Position numbers and translations under genes: made by a program. A DNA stretch of 64,000 bases from Actinoplanes sp. TBRC 11911 (GTDB taxonomy: Bacteria; Actinomycetota; Actinomycetes; Mycobacteriales; Micromonosporaceae), in the NCBI RefSeq assembly GCF_012933445.1, contig NZ_JABBNC010000011.1, positions 124,001 through 188,000 of the forward strand, written 5' to 3'. Below the pieces are notes generated by a model that saw only the letters and a list, made by a program, of their open reading frames with translations, was not told the origin of the DNA and did no database searches. Positions 1-7,761 of the stretch are shown here, piece by piece. Numbering within the stretch: the first letter of the stretch is position 1; each line of letters begins with the position of its first letter.

Positions 1-1
1 C

Positions 2-136
2 CTGGCCGACGCGGTGCGGGGTTTGTTCAACGGCGGCCCGATCGCGACGCCGGTGACCCAGTCCTTGATCTGGGCGGCCATCCTGCTGGTGGTGTTCGCC
101 CCGCTGTCGGTGTGGGCCTTCCGCAGGCGCACTTAG
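2..136 (+). CDS. ABC-2 type transporter permease, C-terminal end (partial)
   Basis: The reading frame is open from the window edge and ends at TAG 134-136, giving the last 44 residues of a protein. It reads a short loop (GPIATPVTQ), one hydrophobic membrane helix (SLIWAAILLVVFAPLSVWAF) and a basic tail FRRRT. This ending is typical of DrrB-like ABC-2 export permeases, whose last helix is followed by an Arg-rich cytoplasmic tail. The ATPase partner would lie upstream, outside the window. It converges on the SARP regulator at 201-3233 with a 64-bp gap. The family call rests on this short tail only. Confidence 0.6.
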   Translation: MADAVRGLFNGGPIATPVTQSLIWAAILLVVFAPLSVWAFRRRT

Positions 137-200
137 CAACCGGCCCGCCCGGCCTCGTCGGCGTCGTGACCCAGCGCGGTTGCGACGCCGACCTCGCCGC

Positions 201-3200
201 TCAGACCAGCCAGTCGCGCAGTAGGTCGGCGGCCGAGTCGGCCGTCATCCCGCAAGCCCTTCCGTACGCCTCGTCGAAGGGGCCGTCGCCCAGGGCGGCC
301 CGGGCCGCGAACGTGATGCGCTCGACGTCGGGCACCGAGCGGTCCCGCGAGCCCCGCACGGCGTCGGCCGCGCCCAGCAAGTAGGCCGCGCGGGACGGGT
401 TGCCCTCGCGCATCGCCAAGTCGGCCAGGCCGACGATGCACAGGGCGATCACCGGGGAGTCGCGGGACTCGATGGCTATCGTCAAGGCCTCGGCGTGCAA
501 CGCCCGGGCCGCTGCCAGATCGCCGTCCGCGGCCTCGATCAAGGCCTGGGTGCTTCGCGTCATCGCGCGGAACTGGGGGACGAAAGCCGGATTGTCCATC
601 TTGGACGCCGAGCGGGCGATGCCCTGGCGGGCGCCCTCCAGGTCGCCCTGCATGCGGGCGAAGGTCGCCGTTCCGTACTCGACCGAGGCGATCACCTCGG
701 GCAGGCCGACCTCCTCGGCCAGGACCCGCGCCAGTTTCAGCACGCGGCGGGCCTCGGTGTGCTCGCCCGCCATCCACAACTGGTGGGCGAGCTTGACCTC
801 CAGCTGGGGCAGATCCTCCCGGATGCCGACCTCGCGGACCAGCGCGATCGCCTCCTGCTGCCAGACGGTCGCCTGGGCGAAGTCGCCGCGGGCCGCCGCC
901 ATGTCGCCGAGCGAGCTGAGGGCGAACCCGATGCCCCAGCGTTCGCCCAGCTCGCGGAACAGTTCCAGGGCCTCGCGCAGCTCCGCCTCGGCCAGGTCGG
1001 CGCTCTGCCCGAAGTTCAGGCGCAGCTGGGCCAGGATCATCCGGGAGATCGCGCGCAGCCACGGGTCCGGGTCGTCGAACAGCGGTTCCACCAGGGCGAT
1101 GCCGCGTTCCGGGCCGTCGCGGTCGTCGAACATCGTCGAGAGGGGCTTGAGCAGCCGCAGCGCGGGATGCCGTGCGTCGGGGCCGGCGCCGTTGTTCTCG
1201 GCGGCCCGGAACTCCTGCTGCACCCGGTCGATCGGCAGGGCGCCCTCCAAGCCGTTGATCGCGGCGAAGGTGTGCATCAGCGCCAGGTCTTCCGGGTCGG
1301 CGTCGCCGGTCATCCGGGCCACTTCGTCGGCGATGAGCGCGCCCTCCGTGCGGTGCCCGCGCAGCCACCAGTACCAGCCGAGGCGGGCGACGAACGCGGT
1401 GGCGGTCGGGGTGTCGCCGACGTCGATCGCGGCGCGGATGGCGGCGTGCATGTTGTCGTGTTCCTCGCTGAGACGGCGCAGCCACACGAGCTGCTCGCGG
1501 CCGCGTAACTGCGGCTCGGCGCGGTCGGCCAGGTCGAGCAGCCAGCGCGCGAGCGCGATCCGCTGCGACTCGGTCTCTCCGGCCTCGGCCAGCCGTTCCA
1601 GCCCGTACTCGCGAATCGTCTCCAGCATCCGGTAGCGGCCGTCGGTGCCGAGGGTGAGCAGCGACTTGTCGACCAGCGCGCCGAGCACGTCCAAGCCGGT
1701 GCCGCAGACCTGTTCGGCGGCGGTCACCTCGGCGCCGCCGTGGAACACCGCGAACCGCCGCCACGCCATGCGCTCGTCCTCGCCGAGCAGATCCCAGCTC
1801 CAGTCGACGACCGCGCGCAGGGTCTGGTGCCGGGGCAGGGCGCTACGACTGCCGCCGGTGAGCAGCCGGAACCGGTCGGCCAGACGGTCCGCGAGCACGG
1901 CGATCGGCAACGTGCGCAGGCGCGCGGCGGCGAGCTCGATCGCCAGCGGCATGCCGTCCAGCGCCCGGCACACGCGTACGACCGGCTCGGTGGTGTCCTC
2001 GCTCAGCGCGAAACTCGCGGCGCGATCGAGGAGGAGGCGTACGGACGGGAAAGCGGAAGCGGTCGTCGCGTCCGCGCCCACCGGCGGGAGGGCCAGCGGC
2101 TCGACCGGAAAAAGACGTTCGCCCGGAATGCCCAGCGGCTCGCGGCTGGTGGCCAGCAGGCGAAGGCCGGGCGCGGCGCGCAGCAGCGTGTCGGCGACGT
2201 GCGCGGCGGCGGCCACGAGATGCTCGCAATTGTCCAGGATGAGCAGCATGTTCCGGCTGGCGACGGCCTCCTGCAGACGGACGAGCGGCGGCACGTCGAC
2301 GGTGGCGCGTTCGAAGACGAGCTGACCGCGCAGATTCAGCGCGGTCGCAATGGCCTGTGGCACCTCGGCCGGGTCGGTGACCGGGGCCAATTCGATGCGC
2401 CAGACCTCGCCCGGAATGCCCGCGCCGACCTCGACGGAAAGCCGCGTCTTGCCGCTGCCGCCGGGCCCCAGCAAGGTGACGAGGCGATTAGCCACAATCA
2501 ATTCCCGCACCGTACGCACGTCGTGGTCCCGGCCGACAAAGCTGCTCATCTCGGCGGGCAGATTGCCCTTCGCCGGCGTGTCCGAGCGCAGAATGTCGAC
2601 GTGCAGCCGGGCCAGTTCCGCCGACGGGTCCACGCCCAGCTGATCGGCCAGTCGCCGCCGGGTCGTCTCGAAGACCTCCAGCGCCCGCGCCGCATTGCCG
2701 TTCTTGTGCAGCGCGCGCATGAGAAGCGCGGTGAGTTGCTCGTCTAACGGGTGCGATCGAAGAAGACCCTCGAGTTCCGGTACGGGATTTTCGGCCGCCC
2801 CCAGTTGGGCTTTCGTGGCGGTCAGGCGCAGTTCTTCGAGGCGTACGGCGTCGGCTTGTGCCACCGGGGGAAAGTCGAGGTCGCCGCGCCAGAGTTTGAG
2901 GGCTTCGGCCGGCTCGGCATGGGCAAGCCGGACAAATCGGTTGACATCCACTTTGTCGGCATCTATTGCCAGGCGGTAGCCGGTCGGCGCGGCCTCGACG
3001 TCGAGCTCGGGAGCCGTCCGGCGCAGCCGGGAGACCAGGGCCTGCAGGGCGTTCGCGGCCTGGGCGGGCGGGTCGTCGCCCCAGACGCCGTCGATGAGCC
3101 GGTCCGCGGAGACCACCCGGTTCGCGTCCAGGGCCAGCAGGGTCAGCAGGGTGCGCAGGCGGACGCCCCCGACCGGCACGGCCTCCCCGGTGCGGGCGCG

Positions 3201-3233
3201 TAGTTCAACGGGCCCGAGGACCGCGATCTCCAC
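201..3233 (-). CDS. SARP/AfsR-type transcriptional regulator (BTAD, NB-ARC, TPR)
   Basis: This 1010-aa regulator has an N-terminal OmpR-like winged helix (about 1-95, beginning MEIAVLGPVELRA), a BTAD helical domain (about 96-245), an NB-ARC ATPase and a long TPR-like C-terminal half. The Walker A is GPGGSGKTRL near residue 256 and the Walker B is LLILDNCEH. This is the AfsR architecture, which activates antibiotic or other secondary-metabolite genes in actinomycetes after ligand or phosphorylation input. Its target is not evident: the neighbours are a partial ABC-2 permease, a phosphatase and a cupin rather than a biosynthetic cluster. The ATG start puts the wing domain at the very N-terminus as expected. 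The family call is firm; the regulon is unknown. Confidence 0.92.
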   Translation of the reverse strand: MEIAVLGPVELRARTGEAVPVGGVRLRTLLTLLALDANRVVSADRLIDGVWGDDPPAQAANALQALVSRLRRTAPELDVEAAPTGYRLAIDADKVDVNRFVRLAHAEPAEALKLWRGDLDFPPVAQADAVRLEELRLTATKAQLGAAENPVPELEGLLRSHPLDEQLTALLMRALHKNGNAARALEVFETTRRRLADQLGVDPSAELARLHVDILRSDTPAKGNLPAEMSSFVGRDHDVRTVRELIVANRLVTLLGPGGSGKTRLSVEVGAGIPGEVWRIELAPVTDPAEVPQAIATALNLRGQLVFERATVDVPPLVRLQEAVASRNMLLILDNCEHLVAAAAHVADTLLRAAPGLRLLATSREPLGIPGERLFPVEPLALPPVGADATTASAFPSVRLLLDRAASFALSEDTTEPVVRVCRALDGMPLAIELAAARLRTLPIAVLADRLADRFRLLTGGSRSALPRHQTLRAVVDWSWDLLGEDERMAWRRFAVFHGGAEVTAAEQVCGTGLDVLGALVDKSLLTLGTDGRYRMLETIREYGLERLAEAGETESQRIALARWLLDLADRAEPQLRGREQLVWLRRLSEEHDNMHAAIRAAIDVGDTPTATAFVARLGWYWWLRGHRTEGALIADEVARMTGDADPEDLALMHTFAAINGLEGALPIDRVQQEFRAAENNGAGPDARHPALRLLKPLSTMFDDRDGPERGIALVEPLFDDPDPWLRAISRMILAQLRLNFGQSADLAEAELREALELFRELGERWGIGFALSSLGDMAAARGDFAQATVWQQEAIALVREVGIREDLPQLEVKLAHQLWMAGEHTEARRVLKLARVLAEEVGLPEVIASVEYGTATFARMQGDLEGARQGIARSASKMDNPAFVPQFRAMTRSTQALIEAADGDLAAARALHAEALTIAIESRDSPVIALCIVGLADLAMREGNPSRAAYLLGAADAVRGSRDRSVPDVERITFAARAALGDGPFDEAYGRACGMTADSAADLLRDWLV

Positions 3234-3290
3234 CCGTCTGATTCTGCCCTGCCGGGCAAACCCATTCCGCCCCCGGCGCGGTTCGAATCC

Positions 3291-3854
3291 TCAGGCGGGT
3301 CTCAGTTGATCGGCGCGCAGGTGGCCGGTGCTGGCAACTTCGACAACCGTCAACGCGTCGAGAATGGTGACGGCGCCGGGCGGAAAATCTTCCGGGACGG
3401 TTTGGTCACCCGGCAGCGCACGGAGGAAATCGGCCGTGATGCCGCCGTGCGTGACGACGGCGATCGCACCGGGCTCGCGTTCGCATTCACGGCAGAACGC
3501 CAGCATCCGCTGCCCGGCTGTGCGCGACGAATCGCCGACCCGTGGCACGAAGTCGCGGTCACGGACGGTTCGGGCCCAGTCGTCCCGGAACTGCTCCGAC
3601 GACACGCTGCCGTCCCAATTCATCCGCTCACGCAGCCGCTCGTCGACGTGAATCGGCAGGTCACCGGCCTGCGCCGCGATGCATTGCGCGGTCTGCCGGG
3701 CCCGCAGCAGCGGACTGCTGTAGAGAGCGCCGATGCCCTGGCCGCTCAGCCACACCCCGGTCAATGTCGCCTGCCGGCAGCCGCGCGGGGTCAGCGGCGG
3801 ATCGCCGGCCGCGGCCACCGTCTCGGCATGCTGCACCACATAGATACGCGCCAT
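3291..3854 (-). CDS. histidine phosphatase family protein with variant QHA motif
   Basis: This 187-aa protein belongs to the phosphoglycerate-mutase/histidine phosphatase superfamily. The N-terminal catalytic loop reads VVQHAET at residues 6-12, where the family normally has RHG. His9 is kept, but the phosphate-binding Arg is Gln and the Gly is Ala. The rest of the active site looks intact: SSPLLRARQTA, ERLRERMNW and the second histidine in VVTHGGI. Activity is therefore possible but altered, and the substrate is unknown. It ends 57 bp after the SARP start and begins 4 bp before the cupin stop, so the two small genes are probably co-transcribed. Confidence 0.82.
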   Translation of the reverse strand: MARIYVVQHAETVAAAGDPPLTPRGCRQATLTGVWLSGQGIGALYSSPLLRARQTAQCIAAQAGDLPIHVDERLRERMNWDGSVSSEQFRDDWARTVRDRDFVPRVGDSSRTAGQRMLAFCRECEREPGAIAVVTHGGITADFLRALPGDQTVPEDFPPGAVTILDALTVVEVASTGHLRADQLRPA

Positions 3855-3858
3855 GCTC

Positions 3859-4206
3859 TTACTCGACCACAGTCAGCAGCTTTTTGCCCTTCTCCACGAT
3901 GTAGGTGGCGAGTTCCGACCCTTCCGTGGTGCCAATGTTGCGCACCGAGTGGACCGCGCCGGCCGGGACGGTCAGTACCTCGCCGGGGCCGTAGATCTTG
4001 GTCGGCCGGCCCTCGACCTCGTACTCCAGTTGACCCTCGAGCACGTAGATGACCTCCTCGCCGGGATGGAAGTGCCGCAGCGGCGGGAAGCCCGGCTGCA
4101 CGTAGACGCGCGACTGGATCACCTCGCGTCCCGGGGTGCTGAGGTCGTAGCGCTGCAGGTCGGTGCGCCAGAGGCCGGGCGCGACCCGGGTCCGTTCGTC
4201 GGTCAT
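3859..4206 (-). CDS. cupin-domain protein
   Basis: This 115-aa single-domain cupin has the first metal motif HFHPGEEVIYVLEG at residues 45-58 and the second region GPGEVLTVPAGAVHSVRN. Two histidines and a glutamate of motif 1 and the histidine of motif 2 are present, so metal binding is likely. The length matches small cupins that act as isomerases, dioxygenases or sensors. No specific substrate can be read from the sequence. It lies 4 bp upstream of the histidine phosphatase on the same strand, implying one transcript. Confidence 0.85.
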   Translation of the reverse strand: MTDERTRVAPGLWRTDLQRYDLSTPGREVIQSRVYVQPGFPPLRHFHPGEEVIYVLEGQLEYEVEGRPTKIYGPGEVLTVPAGAVHSVRNIGTTEGSELATYIVEKGKKLLTVVE

Positions 4207-4279
4207 GGGGCCAGTCTGCGGCGGCCCGGGGGGCCTCGAGTCCGTGTGACACCCGGCGGGTGCACGGGTGGTTCCCCTC

Positions 4280-5434
4280 TCAGATGTTGGATTCGCCGTT
4301 CTTCGCGCGTTCGGCGGCCACCTGGCGTTCGACGGTGCTCAGCGGATCGGGGTCGAGACCTGCGGGAATAAGCCGTCCGCGGAGCGCGGCGGCCCGGCCG
4401 GCCCAGCCATGGGCTTTGCCGGCGACGACGTCGAGCCGGGCGTGCGCGTCGAGCGCGTCCAGTTCGTGCCAGGCCAGCCGGTGCCGGACGGCAAGCCGCA
4501 GGGCGGAGTCCGCGTCGTCGCGGCCGCGTCCGAGGTGAGCTGGGTCGCCGGCCGCGGCCCGGTCCGCATGGATGCCGGCACGGACGGCGAGCGCCGCCGC
4601 TTGCGCCAGCACCAGCTTCCGAGGTCCGGCCAAGGTGAGCGCCTCCGCGACGTGTTGGTCCGCTGCGTCGAGGTCGCCGTCGGCGCGGGCGCACTCGGCC
4701 AGCATGGTCAGGGTGAGTGCCAGCTCGACCAGGAAATCTCCGTCGCGAAGGATAACCACCGCGGCCGCTACCTTTTCTCGCGCGGCATGAGGTCGGCCGA
4801 CGGTGAGGTCGAGCGAACCGAGTATTCGATCGCACAGGGCCAGGTCGTCGTTCCAGCCGTTCTCCGCACAGATCCTGCGGTTGGCGTCCGTCAATGTCCG
4901 GGCGGCGGCGTGCCGGCCGGTCCGGACAAGAAACTCGGCCCACCACACGCCGGGGAAAGAAAACATATGGTCGTTACCGGGTGGCTCGGCGTACTCGAGG
5001 CGGTCGGCGAACATGAACCGTTCCTCGGCGGCGCGGGATTCCCCCAGCAAGGTGAGCAACCACCCGCGCCATTCAGCCGCGTTGGCGAACGCGCTCGTGG
5101 TGTCCACGCGTGCGGCGACGGCGGTGCTTTCCTCGGCCGCCTCCCACGCCGCATCGATGTCCCCGACATGACCGAGACACTCGATCAGATTCCGCCACGT
5201 GCGCTCAAGACTGCGGACGTCACCGGCGTCAACGTCGAGATCGATCGAAGCCAGTTGATACTCCTGGGCAGTCACCGGGTCGCCGGTGATGAATGCGAAG
5301 AATCCGGTGCCGCGCATGTACGACGCCAGACGATCCACGCCCAGGTGGCTGGCGCACGCGTTGCGGTGATCAACAGTGTCCACGAACGCAGACGTAGCGC
5401 GGAGACCCAGCCCGGCCGCGGCAATTGGATCCAT
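4280..5434 (-). CDS. TPR-rich C-terminal part of the SIR2-STAND protein (separated by frameshift)
   Basis: This 384-aa reading frame is helical and alanine/leucine-rich, with repeated TPR-like units (ERTWRNLIECLGHVGDIDAAWEAAEE; RAAEERFMFADRLEYA; DLDAADQHVAEALTLA). It starts at an internal ATG (MDPIAAAGLGLR) that has no good ribosome-binding site. Its frame overlaps the upstream SIR2-STAND frame by 163 bp. Upstream of this ATG the same frame continues as YRCGNG, which joins naturally to DDLFQNRTR of the other frame. I read it as the sensor/C-terminal domain of one about 1110-aa protein, cut off by a single-base deletion near 5450. Independent expression is possible but less likely. Confidence 0.7.
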   Translation of the reverse strand: MDPIAAAGLGLRATSAFVDTVDHRNACASHLGVDRLASYMRGTGFFAFITGDPVTAQEYQLASIDLDVDAGDVRSLERTWRNLIECLGHVGDIDAAWEAAEESTAVAARVDTTSAFANAAEWRGWLLTLLGESRAAEERFMFADRLEYAEPPGNDHMFSFPGVWWAEFLVRTGRHAAARTLTDANRRICAENGWNDDLALCDRILGSLDLTVGRPHAAREKVAAAVVILRDGDFLVELALTLTMLAECARADGDLDAADQHVAEALTLAGPRKLVLAQAAALAVRAGIHADRAAAGDPAHLGRGRDDADSALRLAVRHRLAWHELDALDAHARLDVVAGKAHGWAGRAAALRGRLIPAGLDPDPLSTVERQVAAERAKNGESNI

Positions 5435-7620
5435 ACCGTTCCCGCATCGGTACGAGTTCGGTTCTGAAACAGATCGTCAGCGGCTTGCCATTGATCGGCG
5501 GCGACCAGAAGCTCGATGGCTTCGACGACTCGACGCCCGTCCTCGCGACTCACGATCGTTCCGGCGGGCAGGCCGGTAAGCGTAGCGTCCGCTGCCATCT
5601 CGGCGGCATCCAGCGCCAGGGGCCGAAACGCATCCCGGACCAGCGGATGGGCGGCCAAGGTGCCGTCCGGATGCCAGGACAGGAGCCCGGTCAGCCGGGA
5701 GCGGGCGACCGCCTCCACCCGGCCGGCCGTCCATCCATCGAGATGGCCGCCGAACCTTTCGTGCCGAGCGACAGCGAGCACACTGTCCGGAGTGACCGGA
5801 CGGGCGAACAATGCCACGGCGGCGACGAGATACTGATCCGGTTTCGACAATCGCGTGCCGTAGAAACGAAGCACCTTGGCGACGCGCGCATCGGTGCTGG
5901 CTGTCGCCGCAAGCCCGGTCCGAAGGCTGGCGAGATCTGAGGTCGGCGGCCGGTCGGCCAGTATCGCGCCCAAGGCGGCCACCGCGAGGGCATGCCCATC
6001 GACACCGATCACCAGCTCTTGCCGTTCGATCTCGGCCAGCCAGCCGCCGCCGGCAGCGGCCAGCAGTGCCGCCCCCTCGGCGGGGGTGAACGGCGGTACC
6101 TCCAGTATCCGGGCGGTGTCCCCGTCAAACCGCTCCAGGTCGGCGAACGGAAACCGGGAGGTCAGCGCGACCAAGCCGCCGTTGGGGATCTGGCAGGCGC
6201 CGGTCAGCACCTCGCGCAACGTGCCATCCAATAATCGGCCGAACTCGGTCCCGGCCGGACCCTCCTGGGCTACTTCCAACCCGTCCAGCACCAAAACCAG
6301 CGGTACCACACGGAGCAGAGCCAGCACCGCCGCGCCCAGCCGGCCGCGGGTAGCCACCACGATGCCGAGGTTCTCCGCAGCCCATGTCAACAGGGCGAGG
6401 GCCCATCGTTCGGCGGAGGCATCGGCGTAGAAACTCCAGCCGAACAGCCCGCGGAATTCCGGACGTGCGACCGCCCCGCCGTGCCGCTCGAACCATTCGG
6501 TGACGAGCGCCGTCTTGCCCGCCCCGCCCCAGGCCGTCACCCCGACGAGCCGCACCGTCGGGTCGGCCGCCCACCGCGACAGACGGGCCAGCTCCTCCGA
6601 ACGGCCGGTGAAATTCGACACGGGCTCCGCCGGTGGCGTCCACTTCACCGGCATTTCGGCTGTGCCGTGCCGGGCGGGCGGGTTGGCCAGGCCGGCTGTC
6701 GGCGGGAAAGCGGGTGCGGTGAACCCGCTGAGCAGCGCCTGCAACGCCGAATGGTCACCGTTGGGGGCGCGATACAGGATCAGCTCCGCCCCGTACTCGA
6801 TCGCTGCCATGGCCCGCAACGTCTCCGGGTCCATCCCGCCGTCCGGGTCCCAGCCCATCACCGCCACGTGCCGCGGTGCCCCGCCCGGGTCGATGGCGGT
6901 GCCGGTCTGCTCGGCCACCTCGCGCAGCACCGCGGCGATGCGCTGGTCGGCGAAGCTGAACCCGATCCACACCAGATGCGAGCGCCGGACCAGACCGGCC
7001 AGCACCCGGCTCAGCTTTCCCGCGTACGCGCGCCGGTACTCCGAGGCCGCCAGCACTATCGCGTCCGGCTGGTTGTGGTGGCCGTGCGCGAACAACACCG
7101 GCAGCTCGTCGTCGCCGAAAATGTCGTCGGTCTCCCACCGGTCCAGGTTCAGCTCGTCGGTCCACGACGTGAAGCCCGTGCCGGACGCCCGTGGCCGTAC
7201 CCGCATGCGCGCGTCGATGATGCCGGGGTCGTAGTTCGTGGTCACGACCGCCTGGAACGGGCAGCGGCACACCAGCTCGTGCGTCGGCGTCCACGTCCGG
7301 CCCGACTCTTCGTCATGGCGTACCCGGAAAACGTCTCGCAGCGCGGCCTGATAGCGATGCGCACCCAGATGCTGCCGGACCAGCGCGACGGCCGTGTCCG
7401 GTCGTTGTGCGGCGACCGCCCGGATCGTCGCGGCCGTTTCGTCGCTGAGGCCACGCGCTGACGCCACGTCGACGAGGTCGCCGATGACCGCGGTCCACAG
7501 CGGATAAAGCGGCGCCGACACGCCGGCACCGAGGAACGCCACCGCGTCGCCGCCGTCGAGATAGCGGCGTAACGCGTCGAGCCCCGCCGCGTTGACCCGG
7601 GCCAGGTCGTCGTCCGACAT
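5272..7620 (-). CDS. SIR2-like NADase / STAND NTPase, defence-type (C-terminus frameshifted)
   Basis: From the ATG at 7620 (MSDDDLARVN; an in-frame start 12 codons earlier at 7656 is possible) the protein has a SIR2-like domain. Its motifs are FLGAGVS at 29-35, TTNYD at 127-131, His179 in FAHGH and GFSFADQ. A P-loop STAND NTPase follows, with Walker A WGGAGKT around 364-370 and Walker B VLVLDGLE around 442-449. Family knowledge: SIR2-STAND fusions (for example Avs5 and other SIR2 anti-phage systems) sense phage proteins with the C-terminus and then deplete NAD. After about residue 722 (FQNRTR) the frame loses TPR character and ends in about 60 junk residues, while the neighbouring frame continues the TPR region (4280-5434). 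All catalytic motifs are intact. Whether the frameshift is real, variable or a sequencing error is open. Confidence 0.82.
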   Translation of the reverse strand: MSDDDLARVNAAGLDALRRYLDGGDAVAFLGAGVSAPLYPLWTAVIGDLVDVASARGLSDETAATIRAVAAQRPDTAVALVRQHLGAHRYQAALRDVFRVRHDEESGRTWTPTHELVCRCPFQAVVTTNYDPGIIDARMRVRPRASGTGFTSWTDELNLDRWETDDIFGDDELPVLFAHGHHNQPDAIVLAASEYRRAYAGKLSRVLAGLVRRSHLVWIGFSFADQRIAAVLREVAEQTGTAIDPGGAPRHVAVMGWDPDGGMDPETLRAMAAIEYGAELILYRAPNGDHSALQALLSGFTAPAFPPTAGLANPPARHGTAEMPVKWTPPAEPVSNFTGRSEELARLSRWAADPTVRLVGVTAWGGAGKTALVTEWFERHGGAVARPEFRGLFGWSFYADASAERWALALLTWAAENLGIVVATRGRLGAAVLALLRVVPLVLVLDGLEVAQEGPAGTEFGRLLDGTLREVLTGACQIPNGGLVALTSRFPFADLERFDGDTARILEVPPFTPAEGAALLAAAGGGWLAEIERQELVIGVDGHALAVAALGAILADRPPTSDLASLRTGLAATASTDARVAKVLRFYGTRLSKPDQYLVAAVALFARPVTPDSVLAVARHERFGGHLDGWTAGRVEAVARSRLTGLLSWHPDGTLAAHPLVRDAFRPLALDAAEMAADATLTGLPAGTIVSREDGRRVVEAIELLVAADQWQAADDLFQNRTRTDAGTVWIQLPRPGWVSALRLRSWTLLITATRAPATWAWIVWRRTCAAPDSSHSSPATR

Positions 7621-7761
7621 GGCCCCACCATGCCAGGACGATCGAGCCCGGCCCATCCCACGAGCGTGCTACTCGGCCGCGCGAGCCGACGATGCGACGT
7701 GTTCACGCATGCATATGTGGCTGTTTGGCGGTGGGATACCTCGTGCCTTCAAGATCGTTCG

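Noticed and set aside
3275..3300. GGTTCGAATCC resembling a tRNA T-loop
   Set aside because: The flanking stem cannot pair beyond two bases and no D-arm, anticodon arm or acceptor stem lies upstream.
5440..5480. Programmed -1 frameshift in the SIR2-STAND gene
   Set aside because: No slippery X-XXY-YYZ heptamer or downstream pseudoknot is visible; an indel or sequencing error explains the split better.
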